A stretch of DNA of 64,000 bases from Polyangium spumosum (GCF_009649845.1 NZ_WJIE01000012.1:62001-126000); one strand, 5' to 3'; positions 42,459-52,642 are shown, counted from the first letter of the stretch. Program-made: numbers and translations. The notes: generated by a model not told the origin, from the letters alone.

Positions 42459-42923
42459 ATGAGCGAGAGCCTCTGGAGGACCATTCGATGCATCGGCCTG
42501 TTCGCCGCCTGCTCGGCCGCGGCCGTCGGCTGCAGTCGTGAGGACCGCGCGCTCGGGACCGAGCGCGGGCGGGAGCTGGGCGCCGGCGAGACCACGACGC
42601 CCGCGCCGGTGCCCGGCGCCTCTGCGGCGCTCGCCGGCGCCGTCGACAGCATCGCGGCGGCCACGTGTGATCACGCGCAGCGCTGCGGCGAGATCGGCAT
42701 GGGGGACGACAAGGACTACGCCTCGCGTGACGCGTGTCTGGCCAGGGAACGGCAGAAGCTGTCCGAGGATCTGAACACGACCTCGTGCCGCGGCGGGATC
42801 CATCAGAAAGAGCTCGACGAGTGCCTCGCCGAGGCGCGCAACCAGGACTGCAACGCGCCGTTCGACGCGCTCGGGAAGATCGCGGCCTGCCGGACGAGCG
42901 ATATCTGCAACGCGGTCCCCTGA
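42459..42923 (+). CDS. small Cys-containing lipoprotein (DUF6184-like)
   Basis: 154 residues; AAAGGAGA 6-7 nt before ATG 42459. Lipobox AAAVGC. Six paired cysteines, for example ATCDHAQRCGEIG and LDECLAEARNQDC. The layout resembles a family annotated as DUF6184 in myxobacteria (from memory). Probably periplasmic or surface; function unknown. Confidence 0.78.
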   Translation: MSESLWRTIRCIGLFAACSAAAVGCSREDRALGTERGRELGAGETTTPAPVPGASAALAGAVDSIAAATCDHAQRCGEIGMGDDKDYASRDACLARERQKLSEDLNTTSCRGGIHQKELDECLAEARNQDCNAPFDALGKIAACRTSDICNAVP

Positions 42924-43008
42924 ACCACGACCCACCACGAGCAGGCACGACGGCGCGGCTCGGGAGCGGCGAGCCGGCCGTCGTACCTGGCTGCCAGGTG
43001 CTCAGCGC

Positions 43009-43386
43009 TCAATCGGCGACGTCTTCGCCCACGGCAATGGTTTGCCCGTCCGGCGCGACGAGGACCTCGAGGTCCTGCCCATCCTTGTCGATGTGCGCCT
43101 CGAAGAAGATCCGGCCGTCGGGCAAGGTATACAGCTCCACCTTGTCGAGCTCGCCGCCCCGCGCCCATTTCTCGATGGTATCGCGCGCCTCGGGTGACAC
43201 CGAGCCGAACGTGACCTCCCACTCCTTGCCCTGATCGAGGTACTCCTCGAGCGACCTGCCGCCGGTATCCAGGGGCGACGGGACCATTTTCTGATCCTGT
43301 TGCACCTGCGCGTCCGTCACGGCCGGCGCGGCGAGCAGCGCCAACGCGAGCGACGCGAACAAGGGAAAACCTCTCGGCTTCGTCAT
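43009..43386 (-). CDS. secreted PepSY-like protein
   Basis: 125 residues; GTGGAG 3 nt upstream of ATG 43386. Signal peptide ending PAVTDAQ. The mature domain shows LDKVELYTLPDGRIFFEAHI and LEVLVAPDG, the strand-helix-strand layout of PepSY-like domains, often inhibitors or sensors in the periplasm. It is 150 nt downstream of the metal-efflux pump on the same strand and may belong to that transcript. Confidence 0.72.
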   Translation of the reverse strand: MTKPRGFPLFASLALALLAAPAVTDAQVQQDQKMVPSPLDTGGRSLEEYLDQGKEWEVTFGSVSPEARDTIEKWARGGELDKVELYTLPDGRIFFEAHIDKDGQDLEVLVAPDGQTIAVGEDVAD

Positions 43387-43536
43387 GTCTCCACCCCTTC
43401 CGCTCGGCTCCTGCGTGCTCTGCGAACACGCAAAAACCCTCCCTTTCGCTCGCATGCGAACGGAATGCCTCCCGCCCGCGGCGCCGCGCAGGGGTTCGCT
43501 TGGTCGTTCGAGAGGGAGGTGGGAGAGGAGGGATCG

Positions 43537-46500
43537 TCAATGGGCGACGGGCGCGGCGGCGCCGATCGGCGCCGCCTCCCCGGCGCGCTCGCCGAAGCGT
43601 TGCCCCGCGAGCGCGGCCCGGAGCACGCCGGGCAGCACGGCGAGCGTGGTGATCGTCCCGAAGAACATGCCGAAGATGACCACCGTGGCGAGCGGACGCT
43701 GCACCTCTGCGCCCGCGCTCGTCGCGAGCGCCATCGGCAAGAAGCCGAGCGCCGCGACGGCAGCCGTCGTCAACACCGCGCGCACGACCGACGTCGCCCC
43801 CCGCGTGACCGCGGCGTCGAGCGGCTCCCGCTCGAGGAGGCGCCGCCGCACCTCGCTGGCGATCACCACCCCGTTCAGCACGGCCACGCCGCCGAGCGCG
43901 ATGAACCCGACCGCGGCCGACAAGCTGAAAGGCAAGCCACGCGCGAGCAGGCCCAGCATGCCGCCCACGAGCGAGAGCGGCACCATCATGAAGACGGCCA
44001 GCGCGAGCCGTACGTTCTGGAACATCCAGAGCAGCATGCCGAAGATGATCACCACGACGGCCGGCACCAGGAACGCGAGCCGCTTTTGCGCACGCTCGAA
44101 GTTCTCGAATTGCCCGCCCCACGCGAGCTCGTAGCCGCTCGGGAGAGGCACCTCGCGCTCGACGACGGCCTTGGCCTCGGCGACCCAGGAGACCAGATCG
44201 CGGCCGCGCAGGTTGACGTCGACGCGCACCGTGCGCTCGCGATCCTGCCTGCGGATCGAGGTCGGCCCATCCCCCTCGGCGAGCGTGACCACCTCACGCA
44301 GCGGGACGCTGCGCCCGCTCGAGGTCTCGACGAAGAGCTCGCCGAGCGCCGACGCCGAGGGCTCGGACGGGGGGTTGAGCACGCGCAGGTCGAACTTGCG
44401 CTGATCCTCGTAGATGTCGCCGACGCGCACGCCCTCGCGCGCCGCGGCGATCACCGTGAAGGCGTCCTCGACCTTCACCCCGTGACGCGCCATCTTCGCT
44501 CGATCCGCGACGGCGCTGATGACGGGCTGACCGAGCAGCCGCTCGACACGCACATCACCCGCGCCCTGGATCGCCTTCACCCGCTCGCCGATCCGGTCGG
44601 CGAGCGCGGCGAGCTCGTCGATGTCGCTGCCGACCACCTTGATCGAGACGTCGGCGCGTGAGCCGCTGATGAGCTCGTTCGTCTTGTCCTCGATCGGCTG
44701 CGACACCGAGACGAACGTCCCCGGCACGCGGCTCTCGATGGCGTTCTTGAAGGTCTCGGAGAGCGCGTCGAAATCACGCGCCGTCTTCCATTCGTCGAGC
44801 GGGCGCAGGCGCACGAGGATGTCGGTGTTGTCGTTGCCGACGGGATCGATGGCGACCTCGGCGCGGCCGGTCATCCCGAGCGTGCTCATCACCTCGGGGA
44901 ACTCGTGCAGCACCTTCTCGGTCTCGAAATCGAGCCGCCGCGCCTCCTCGAGCGAGATGCTCGGCGCGCGGCGGATCGTCACCACCGCGTCGCCCTCGAA
45001 GATACGAGGCACGAACTCCGCGCCTGCGTGGGAGAACGCGTAGATCGACACGACGAGCGCCGCCGCCGAGGCGCCGAGCAGCGGCCACCGGAGCGCGACG
45101 AACCGCCCCACGACGCCCTCGTACTTCCTGGTGATCCACTCCATCCAGCGAGGACCGTGGCCCTCCGCGGGCGGCACCAGCGTGACGAGCAGCGCGGGGA
45201 AAAACACGACCGAATACACCAGGGCGCCGAAGAGGGCGCAGGCCATGGTCAGCGCCATCGGCCGGAACATCTTGCCCTCGATGCCCTCCAGGAAGAGCAA
45301 GGGCACGTAGACGAGCATGATGATCGCCACGGCGAACGCGACCGGGCGCGCCACCCCCTGCGCCGCCTCCGCGTACGTCCGCGCCTTCGCGTTGCCCGCG
45401 AGCTTCTTCCCCGCCACCGACGCGATGACCGCCTCGAGCATCACGATCGGCCCATCCACGAGGAAGCCAAAATCGATGGCGCCGAGCGACATGAGATCCC
45501 CCGTCACGCCGAAGAGGTGCATGCCGAACAAGGCGATCGTCATCGCCGCCGGGATCCCGAGCACCACCGCGAGCGCGCCGCGCAACGTGCCGAGGAAAAG
45601 CGCGAGCACGATCGTCACGACGATCACGCCCTCGACGAGGTTCTTCAAGACGGTGCCGATCGTGCGGCCCACGAAGTCGGCGCGATCGTAGACGACCTCG
45701 ATCGTCGCCCCGGGCGGCAGCTCCCTCTCGATTTCCTTCACCCGCGCGCCGACGTCGGCGACGACCTCGCGGCTGTTCTCGCCGAGGAGCATCATCACGA
45801 TGCCCGTGACCGCCTCGCGCTCGCCGCCGTGGGTGATCACGCCGTACCGCAGCGCCGCGCCGATCTGCACGTCCGCGACGTGCTTGACGAGCACCGGCGC
45901 GCCGTCGGCGTCCGCGCGGAGCACCACGTTGGCGACATCCTGCTCGTCGCGCAGCATGCCCTGGCCGCGCACGGTGAACGACTCCTCGCGCCGCTCGACG
46001 TAGCCGCCGCCCACGTTGACGTTGGCGCTGCGCAGGGCCGCGAGCACGTCCTCCACGGTCATGTGGTGGGCCTTCAGGCGCGCGCGATCCACGACGACCT
46101 GGAACTGCTTGAGCTCCCCGCCCATCGTGTTGACCTCGATCACGCCCGGCACGCTGCGCAGCTTCGGTACGATCTCCCAGTCGAGCATCGTCCGGAGCTG
46201 CATCGGCGTATGCTGCGAGCTGCGCACGACGAACTGGAAGATCTCGCCGAGCCCCGAGGACACCGGGCCGAGCTCGGGCGTGCCCGCCGAGGGCGGCAGC
46301 TCGCGCTCCACGGCGCGCAGCCGCTCCAGCACGAGCTGGCGCGCGAACCACACGTCCGTCCCGTCGGCGAACACCACCGTCACGGCCGAGAGCCCCCCGC
46401 GCGAGACGCTGCGCAGCTCGGCGCCGCCAGGCACGCCGTTGAGCGCGTTCTCGATGGGAATCGTCACGGTCCGCTCCACCTCGACGGCGGAGAGGCCCGA

Positions 46501-46659
46501 GGCGCTCGTGAGCACCGAGACCTGGATCGTCGAGACGTCCGGCATCGCGTCGATGGGGAGCGCGCGCACGGCCACGGCCCCCGCCCCGAGCAGGAGCGCG
46601 AAGAGGACGAGCATCAGCGCCCGCAGGCGAATCGAGGCGAGGACGATTCGTGACAGCAT
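43537..46659 (-). CDS. czcA: heavy-metal efflux RND pump (CzcA/CusA family)
   Basis: 1040 residues, full length. Exports divalent or monovalent metal ions across the envelope using the proton gradient. The TM4 proton-relay signature is intact: DFGFLVDGPIVMLE with D396, D402 and E409, the spacing known for CzcA (D402, D408, E415). Two sets of six helices and two large periplasmic loops. Starts 4 nt after the stop of the adaptor gene. D-x5-D-x6-E favours the CzcA (Zn/Co/Cd) group over CusA, but Cu/Ag cannot be excluded. Confidence 0.92.
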   Translation of the reverse strand: MLSRIVLASIRLRALMLVLFALLLGAGAVAVRALPIDAMPDVSTIQVSVLTSASGLSAVEVERTVTIPIENALNGVPGGAELRSVSRGGLSAVTVVFADGTDVWFARQLVLERLRAVERELPPSAGTPELGPVSSGLGEIFQFVVRSSQHTPMQLRTMLDWEIVPKLRSVPGVIEVNTMGGELKQFQVVVDRARLKAHHMTVEDVLAALRSANVNVGGGYVERREESFTVRGQGMLRDEQDVANVVLRADADGAPVLVKHVADVQIGAALRYGVITHGGEREAVTGIVMMLLGENSREVVADVGARVKEIERELPPGATIEVVYDRADFVGRTIGTVLKNLVEGVIVVTIVLALFLGTLRGALAVVLGIPAAMTIALFGMHLFGVTGDLMSLGAIDFGFLVDGPIVMLEAVIASVAGKKLAGNAKARTYAEAAQGVARPVAFAVAIIMLVYVPLLFLEGIEGKMFRPMALTMACALFGALVYSVVFFPALLVTLVPPAEGHGPRWMEWITRKYEGVVGRFVALRWPLLGASAAALVVSIYAFSHAGAEFVPRIFEGDAVVTIRRAPSISLEEARRLDFETEKVLHEFPEVMSTLGMTGRAEVAIDPVGNDNTDILVRLRPLDEWKTARDFDALSETFKNAIESRVPGTFVSVSQPIEDKTNELISGSRADVSIKVVGSDIDELAALADRIGERVKAIQGAGDVRVERLLGQPVISAVADRAKMARHGVKVEDAFTVIAAAREGVRVGDIYEDQRKFDLRVLNPPSEPSASALGELFVETSSGRSVPLREVVTLAEGDGPTSIRRQDRERTVRVDVNLRGRDLVSWVAEAKAVVEREVPLPSGYELAWGGQFENFERAQKRLAFLVPAVVVIIFGMLLWMFQNVRLALAVFMMVPLSLVGGMLGLLARGLPFSLSAAVGFIALGGVAVLNGVVIASEVRRRLLEREPLDAAVTRGATSVVRAVLTTAAVAALGFLPMALATSAGAEVQRPLATVVIFGMFFGTITTLAVLPGVLRAALAGQRFGERAGEAAPIGAAAPVAH

Positions 46660-46663
46660 GATT

Positions 46664-47914
46664 TTACCGGTAAAGCTCGCTCTTCAGGGCAAAGACGCCG
46701 CGGCTGACGACCACCTGCCCCTCGGACAGGCCCGCGGTGACCCCCTGGTTCTTTCCGTCGTCCGGGCCGAGCTCGATCGGGGTCGGCACGACCCGCTCGG
46801 GGCTCTCGGCGAGGAACACCGTCGGCCGCCCGTCGATGTACGTGACGGCCGTCATGGGCACGGTGAGCATCGTGCGCGAGGGGCCGGACGCCTGGATGAT
46901 CGCGGTCACGGATTGCCCCGGCCGGAGCTTGCGCTCCGTGTTCGAAACCGCGACGCGGACCTCCGCCGTGCGTGACACGGGATCCACGACCTCGCCGACA
47001 TGGGCCACGCGGCCGGGGATGGGATCACCGCCAACGCGCGTGATCTCCACGGGATCGTCCTTGCGAATCGCGTCGACGTTGCTCTCGAAGACCGAGAGCT
47101 CCACCCAGAGGTGATCGAGGTTGGCGACGCGGAAGGCGATGAGGTGGGCGTCGACGGACTGGCCCGCGAAGATGTGCCGCTCGACCACGGTGCCCTCGAG
47201 CGGCGCGCGGAGCATGTACACGCCGAACGGACCGCCAGGGGATCCGCTCATGGCGATCACGCGCTGCCGCGCGGCCTCGAGGACCGCCCGCTGCTCCTCG
47301 TGCGTCGCGGTCGCGACCTCGTGCTCGCGCGCCGTGGTGAGGCCACGCTCGGCGAGGTCGCGCTCGCGCTTCTCGTTGATCGACGCCGCCTTCCGGTGCG
47401 CGTTCGCCACGGCCACGCCGGCCTGCGCCTCCCCGAGCTCCGCGCTCTCGATCTCGGCGAGCACGTCGCCCTTCTTCACGCTGTCGCCCTCGACCTTTCG
47501 CAGCGTGCGCACGAGCCCGGGGATCCGCGTCCCCACCGCGGACACGTGCGCCGGGTCGAACCCCACGGTGCCGACGACCTTGAGGCGCGGCACGAGGGGC
47601 GCGAGGCGCACGGGCTCGGTCACGATCCCGGCGCGATCGCTGAACGCCTTCGAGAACACGATGGCTTTGCCCTCGACGTGCGGGACGTCGGCCTTGGTCA
47701 CGGGTACGTCCGTCTCCGTGTCGCCCCCACGCAGCCAGGCGAAGAGGCCGGCGGCGGCGAGCGCGGAGAGGCCGGCGGCGATGCCCCAGCGCGCCCAGCG
47801 CGGCCTTCCCTCCTGCTTCGGGGCCCGCGGCTGGGTCTCGTCGTCGGAGACACCCTCCTCCGGGGTGAGCGGGGTCTCCAAGCCCTCGTCGTTCGGGTTC
47901 GTCTCGTCTGTCAC
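46664..47914 (-). CDS. czcB: efflux RND periplasmic adaptor (CzcB family)
   Basis: 416 residues; GTG start at 47914 overlaps the outer-membrane-factor stop (GTGA) with GGAG 8 nt upstream. One N-terminal helix (WGIAAGLSALAAAGLFAWL) then membrane-fusion domains: lipoyl-like halves GTRIPGLVRTLRKVEGDSVKK and LRAPLEGTVVERHIFAGQSV, beta-barrel VWVELSVFE-type segment. A long acidic N-terminal cytoplasmic tail (about 50 residues) precedes the helix. Connects pump and channel. Confidence 0.9.
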   Translation of the reverse strand: MTDETNPNDEGLETPLTPEEGVSDDETQPRAPKQEGRPRWARWGIAAGLSALAAAGLFAWLRGGDTETDVPVTKADVPHVEGKAIVFSKAFSDRAGIVTEPVRLAPLVPRLKVVGTVGFDPAHVSAVGTRIPGLVRTLRKVEGDSVKKGDVLAEIESAELGEAQAGVAVANAHRKAASINEKRERDLAERGLTTAREHEVATATHEEQRAVLEAARQRVIAMSGSPGGPFGVYMLRAPLEGTVVERHIFAGQSVDAHLIAFRVANLDHLWVELSVFESNVDAIRKDDPVEITRVGGDPIPGRVAHVGEVVDPVSRTAEVRVAVSNTERKLRPGQSVTAIIQASGPSRTMLTVPMTAVTYIDGRPTVFLAESPERVVPTPIELGPDDGKNQGVTAGLSEGQVVVSRGVFALKSELYR

Positions 47915-49209
47915 GGCAAATCTCCGGTCAAGGCGACGATGTCGCCGACGATGGCCCACTCCCGGGCGATGAGCTCCAGGCGGCGCAACCGCAAAAGCGC
48001 GAGGTCACGACGCGCGGTGAGCACCAGGAGCATCTCCCCCTTGCCCGCGGTCTTCATCGCGACGGCCGCGTCCGCCGACGCTTGCGCCGCGGGCAGGGCG
48101 GTCGTGTCGATCACCTCGCGGGCGCGGCGCACCTGGGCGCGCTCGAGCGCGAGGCCCGAGAGGCCTTGCGCGACGAGGCGCCGCTTCACCTCGGCCTCGG
48201 CCAGCGCGCGCGTTCGCTCGGCGTCGGCGCGGGCCACCTCGGCTTGCTTGCGCCGCGCGACCGGGAAGGTCCACGCGACGCCGCCGCCGAAGCGCGCCTC
48301 GCCGAAGTCGCCACGTCCGGCGCTGACGATGAAGTTCACCGGCGGGTGGGCCTCGATCGCCGCGCGTTCGCGAGCTCGCGCGTGAAAGTTCGCCTCCTGC
48401 GTCGAGGCGGTCACGTGGGGCGACGCCTCCGCGACCCGCGCGGCGCCGGCTCCGGCGTACGTCTCGCCCGGGATGGGGGGCATGGCGGAGGAGCCGTCGG
48501 GCGGGGAGAACATGCGTCCCGTCGCGCGGGCGAGCTCGACGAGCGCGCGCGTGAGATCCCCGCGGCTCTCCGCGAGCACCACCTCGTAACGCGCGTGCTC
48601 CATGCTCGCGAGCTTCTCCTCCTGCAGCGTCGCGTCGCCGGCTTCGCGGCGCTGCTGGTACAGCTCCGCCTCTGCGGCCGCGTCGGCCACGAGCCCTTCG
48701 ATCGTGCGCACCCGCGCGGCCGCGACGAGCGCGGCCCCGTAGGCGCGCACGGCCTCCCCCTCCGCCGAGAGCTGCGTCGCCTCGAACAGCGTCTTTTGCC
48801 AGGCGACGAGCGCGTCCGCCTCGTCGATCCTGCGCGACCGTTGCCCGGACAGCTCGAGCGGGACCCACAGGTTCGCCTGGATCTGCGCGTCCTTCGTCAC
48901 GCCCTGGAGGCCACGATCCACGAAGACCTCCAGGTAGGGGTTATCGACCGGGGCGAGCCGCGCGCCTGCGTACGAGGACTGCGCGACGCCCACGTTCCCC
49001 CGCGCGCTCACCACGCCCGGCGCGCGCTCGCGCGCGAGCTCCATGGCTCGCTGGAGGGAAGGAAAGGACTCGGTCGTGGACAGCTCGACGTCCGCTCGGG
49101 ACGACGCCGCACCACGCTCGCCTGCGATTGCATCGCTGGCGACGAGCATCATCACCAGCGCTATGAAAAGTATGGGCATACCTCGATAGCACGCACGAAG
49201 GATTGTCAT
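47911..49209 (-). CDS. czcC: TolC-like outer-membrane factor (CzcC family)
   Basis: 432 residues from ATG 49209 (ATG 49179 also possible). Signal peptide MPILFIALVMMLVASDAIA. Two outer-membrane-efflux repeats of coiled helices: LQRAMELARERAPGVVSARG and the second at about 230. First gene of a czcCBA-ordered operon with coupled translation. No metal regulator is encoded nearby. Confidence 0.88.
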   Translation of the reverse strand: MTILRACYRGMPILFIALVMMLVASDAIAGERGAASSRADVELSTTESFPSLQRAMELARERAPGVVSARGNVGVAQSSYAGARLAPVDNPYLEVFVDRGLQGVTKDAQIQANLWVPLELSGQRSRRIDEADALVAWQKTLFEATQLSAEGEAVRAYGAALVAAARVRTIEGLVADAAAEAELYQQRREAGDATLQEEKLASMEHARYEVVLAESRGDLTRALVELARATGRMFSPPDGSSAMPPIPGETYAGAGAARVAEASPHVTASTQEANFHARARERAAIEAHPPVNFIVSAGRGDFGEARFGGGVAWTFPVARRKQAEVARADAERTRALAEAEVKRRLVAQGLSGLALERAQVRRAREVIDTTALPAAQASADAAVAMKTAGKGEMLLVLTARRDLALLRLRRLELIAREWAIVGDIVALTGDLP

Positions 49210-49255
49210 CGTAGTGCCCCAAACGCGTGTTGAGCACAAACGAACGCACCGAATT

Positions 49256-49313
49256 GATGTAGTGCCGAAAAGGCCAGCGTCAAGGCATGTTTTTACCTCC
49301 GACAGATATGTCG
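49256..49313 (-). promoter_or_regulatory. putative promoter and operator of the czcCBA operon
   Basis: In a locally AT-richer gap upstream of 49209. TTGACG (49283-49278) and TACATC (49261-49256) are 16 nt apart, near sigma-70 consensus. An inverted repeat cgaca-tatc-tgtcg (49313-49300) lies 17 nt before the -35 and could bind a regulator. Sequence resemblance only. Confidence 0.4.
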
Positions 49314-49379
49314 TGCGCCAAACGGCGTTATCCAGATTGGGTATCGCGCCGCGCCCCTCAGGGCCGAGATACCCCGCCG

Positions 49380-50471
49380 TCAAGCACCTGACGGAGCACG
49401 AATATTCCCGGCTGCCCGACGACGGCGCCATCCATCCGCCCACGCGCGCAGCGCGAAGCGAAGCGGATGACCGTCCGTGAGGGCCCCGGCCACGTCCCAT
49501 AACGAGACGATGTCCTTCGCGTCACGTGGCTGGGCAAACCACACGGGCTCCCAGGCCTCGGGCCCGAAGCGAGCCCGAAACGCGTGCAGTCCGTCGAAAT
49601 CGTAGATGGGGCGCCCAAAACGTCGCACGAGACGCAACGTGCGCGGCAGCGCGCCCGTGAGCGGGACGAGCCCCATCGTCACCCGCCCGCACGCCCCGCC
49701 CGCGAGCCACCGCATCGCCGCGTCCACGAGGAGCTCCACCGTCCCGTTCGGCGCGTCGTCCGCCCGGAGGATGTCCTCGAAAAACCAGCCGCATCGGCCG
49801 GGCACCGGCACCGCCGCGAGCACGGCGACCAATCGCGCGCCCCGCTCCGCGACCACGTAAAGGCGCTCGGACGGCCTGTAAAAAAGATCCACCGAGAGGA
49901 GGAAGCCCAGCGGCCCGCCCCGCCTCCCCGCGAGCCACCGCGCCCCGAGCGCCGCGACCTTCGGCCCGAGCTCACCCGCGAGCTCGTCCTCGTTCACCAC
50001 GCGCGTTCGTACGCCCTTGGCGCGAGCGCGGCGAATCTGCTCGCGCAGGCTCCGCCGCCCGGCGAGCACGCGCTCCCATCGGCGCGGATCCCACACCGGC
50101 TGCTGGCCGAGGAGGAACCGCGAAAAGAATGCGTCCTCGGGGAAGTCCTCGACCGCACAAAACCCGGCGCGCCGCCCCGCCGCGCGCGCAGCCCGCACGA
50201 ACGCCCGCGCCACGCGCGCCCACTCCGCCGGCGCGCACAGCGGAGAGCCGGCGGCGACCCACGCGCTCCCCGTGTCCGTGTACGCGACCCAGGCCCCGCG
50301 GCCGTCGCTCCAGGCGCGCATCCCAGGCGCGAGGGCCTGGAATGCCACGGTATCGCGCCCGAAGCGATGAACGGCCTCCGCGAGCGTACGCGCCTCGGGA
50401 GCGGGACGTTCATTCGCGGGAGCACCGTCCGCTCCGCGTGCAAACCTGGCCGTCGGGGCAATCACGCCCAT
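49380..50471 (-). CDS. DUF2156 protein (LPG-synthase C-terminal-like acyltransferase fold)
   Basis: About 363 residues. GRDTVAFQALAPGMRAW, AWVAYTDTGSAWVAAGSPLC, and WDPRRWERVLAGRRSLREQI match the GNAT-like lipid aminoacyltransferase domain (DUF2156) found at the end of MprF. No membrane domain is fused; the flippase-like protein at 20877 is the kind of partner domain. Start uncertain: ATGs at 50471, 50498 and 50510 (the last with GGAG 6 nt upstream) all overlap the 3' end of the upstream lipoprotein gene in another frame. Confidence 0.82.
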   Translation of the reverse strand: MGVIAPTARFARGADGAPANERPAPEARTLAEAVHRFGRDTVAFQALAPGMRAWSDGRGAWVAYTDTGSAWVAAGSPLCAPAEWARVARAFVRAARAAGRRAGFCAVEDFPEDAFFSRFLLGQQPVWDPRRWERVLAGRRSLREQIRRARAKGVRTRVVNEDELAGELGPKVAALGARWLAGRRGGPLGFLLSVDLFYRPSERLYVVAERGARLVAVLAAVPVPGRCGWFFEDILRADDAPNGTVELLVDAAMRWLAGGACGRVTMGLVPLTGALPRTLRLVRRFGRPIYDFDGLHAFRARFGPEAWEPVWFAQPRDAKDIVSLWDVAGALTDGHPLRFALRAWADGWRRRRAAGNIRAPSGA

Positions 50472-50703
50472 CCCGACAGGATCGCTCGCAGAGGCCATCG
50501 ACACAGGCATTATGAGCTCCGCAGCTCGCATCGCTCACACATTCGACGCATCGATTCTCGAGACAGTACCGGAACTCGGGGTCCCTGCTCTCGCAATCTG
50601 CGGCGTTCGAACACGGGACGGATCGTGGTGAGGGAGTGCAGGCCGCGACGATACAGAGCGCCGCCATCGAAGCAAAGAACCGGCGCAGGAACCAGGTGCC
50701 CAT
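50410..50703 (-). CDS. small Cys-rich lipoprotein
   Basis: 97 residues; GGAG 10 nt before ATG 50703. Lipobox VAAC after MGTWFLRRFFASMAAL. The mature chain is mostly paired cysteines (CSNAADCESRD, CVSDASCGAHNAC, CRDGRDCPDGQVC), a small disulfide-rich domain of the type displayed by myxobacteria. Its last 60-100 nt overlap the start of the DUF2156 gene. Confidence 0.75.
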   Translation of the reverse strand: MGTWFLRRFFASMAALCIVAACTPSPRSVPCSNAADCESRDPEFRYCLENRCVECVSDASCGAHNACVDGLCERSCRDGRDCPDGQVCTRSGRCSRE

Positions 50704-50856
50704 GGTCCATCATCTCCGAGGGAGCCAAAAGCATGGCACATGCCATCGCGGATCGAAGCCCGGATCCAGCGCTCGGCCAGCGCCGAGGCAGGGAAATTTT
50801 CCCCGCTGCCCAGGAATTTTTCCGCCGACGACCGGGGCATAACGTCCTCGAACGAT

Positions 50857-52500
50857 TCACGCGGTCTCGATCCGCGACACGAGCTCGAGCCCGAGCTCGT
50901 TCACGGCGATCTCGCGCATCCGGTACTTCTGCACCTTCCCCGTCACCGTCATGGGGAACTCGTCCACGACCTTCCAGTAACGCGGAATCTTGAAGGTCGC
51001 GATCTTGCCTTTGCAAAACGCGACGAGCTCGGCCTCCGTCACCGCCTCGCCCGGCTTCGGCCTCACCCAGGCCATGATCTCCTCGCCGTATTTGGCGCTC
51101 GGCACCCCGATCACCTGCGCCTCGCTCACCCGCGGGTGCAGGTGCAGATACTCCTCGATCTCGCGCGGATACACGTTCTCCCCGCCGCGGATGATCATGT
51201 CCTTGATGCGGCCCACGATGTTCACGTACCCCTCCGCGTCGATCGTCGCGAGATCGCCCGTGTGCATCCACCGGCCCGCGTCGATCGACGCGCGCGTCGC
51301 CGCCTCGTCGCCCCAGTATCCGAGCATCACGCCGTACCCACGCGTGCAGAGCTCCCCGGGCAGGCCGCGCGGCAAGACGACGCCCGTCTGCGGATCGACG
51401 ATCTTGACCTCCACGTGCGGGTGCACCCGGCCCACCGTGCCGACGCGTTTGTCCTCGGGATCGTCCTTCGCGGTCTGCGTGGAGACGGGCGAGGTCTCGG
51501 TCATCCCGTAGCAGATCGTGACCTCCCGCATGTGCATCTGCGAGACGACGCGCCGCATGACCTCCACCGGGCACGGCGATCCCGCCATGATCCCGGTGCG
51601 GAGCGAGCGGAGGTCGAAATCGAGGAAGCGCGGGTGATCGAGCTCCGCGATGAACATCGTCGGCACGCCGTAGAGCGAGGTGCACTTCTCCGCCTCGACC
51701 GTCTCCAGCACGGCGAGCGGGTCGAACGCCTCGCCCGGGATCACCATCGTGGCGCCGTGCGAGGTGCAGGCGAGGTTGCCCATGACCATGCCGAAGCAAT
51801 GGTAAAACGGCACGGGGATGCAGACCCGGTCGTCCGGGCCATAGCCGAGGGCCTCGCCCACGAAAAAGCCGTTGTTCAGCACGTTGTGGTGCGAGAGCGT
51901 CGCGCCCTTGGGGAAACCCGTCGTGCCCGAGGTGTACTGGATGTTGATCGGGTCGTCGAACGAGAGCTCCGCCTCGCGCTCGGCGAGCGCGTCGTCGCTC
52001 ACGTGCCCGCCCGCGTCCACGATCATCTTCCAGTCGTCGTCGAGGATCATCACGAGCCGGAGCTCCGGGAGCCGCGGGCGCACCTCGGCGATCATGTCCG
52101 CGTAGCTCGTCGCCCGGAAGCGCCGCGCCGCGAAGAGCACCGACACGCCCGCCCTGCGTAATGCATACTCGAGCTCCGCGGTCCTGTACGCGGGATTGAT
52201 GTTCACCAGAATGGCGCCGACGCGCGCCGCCGCATACTGGAGGACGACCCATTCATGGCGGTTCGGCGACCAGAGCCCCACCCGATCGCCCCGCGAGACG
52301 CCGAACGCCACGAGGCCCCGCGCGACGCGCGTCGTCTCCTCCCAGAGCTCGGCGTACGTCATCCGGACGCCCTGCGCGCGGGCCACGAGGGCCTCACGCG
52401 CCGAAAATCTCGCCACCGTGCGGCGCAGGTTTTCCCCGATGGTCTCGCCGAGCAGCGGCGTCGCGCTCGTGCCGTGCGTGTAGGAGAGGGCGGCGGTCAT
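50857..52500 (-). CDS. fatty-acid (acyl)-CoA synthetase, AMP-binding
   Basis: 547 residues from ATG 52500; the frame is open further upstream but that region runs antisense to an SDR gene. Adenylate-forming enzyme: P-loop [11 protein letters not shown] (189-199), [39 protein letters not shown] and the catalytic Lys in TVTGKVQK near the C-terminus. Activates fatty or short/medium acyl acids with ATP and CoA; similarity to FadD3/FadK-like enzymes without exact substrate. Divergent from the SDR at 52643, so both may serve lipid metabolism. Confidence 0.92.
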   Translation of the reverse strand: MTAALSYTHGTSATPLLGETIGENLRRTVARFSAREALVARAQGVRMTYAELWEETTRVARGLVAFGVSRGDRVGLWSPNRHEWVVLQYAAARVGAILVNINPAYRTAELEYALRRAGVSVLFAARRFRATSYADMIAEVRPRLPELRLVMILDDDWKMIVDAGGHVSDDALAEREAELSFDDPINIQYTSGTTGFPKGATLSHHNVLNNGFFVGEALGYGPDDRVCIPVPFYHCFGMVMGNLACTSHGATMVIPGEAFDPLAVLETVEAEKCTSLYGVPTMFIAELDHPRFLDFDLRSLRTGIMAGSPCPVEVMRRVVSQMHMREVTICYGMTETSPVSTQTAKDDPEDKRVGTVGRVHPHVEVKIVDPQTGVVLPRGLPGELCTRGYGVMLGYWGDEAATRASIDAGRWMHTGDLATIDAEGYVNIVGRIKDMIIRGGENVYPREIEEYLHLHPRVSEAQVIGVPSAKYGEEIMAWVRPKPGEAVTEAELVAFCKGKIATFKIPRYWKVVDEFPMTVTGKVQKYRMREIAVNELGLELVSRIETA

Positions 52501-52642
52501 GGCGCGGCATGGTGGCACGAGGCGGGGGCGCCTGGGAGATGGAACCACACGAAACAGGACGTCCGGGGCGCCCCTCGCGGATTTTCGAGGCGCGCGGCGG
52601 TTGACGGGGCGCACGGGCGCGCGGATGATGCGTCGGGGCACC

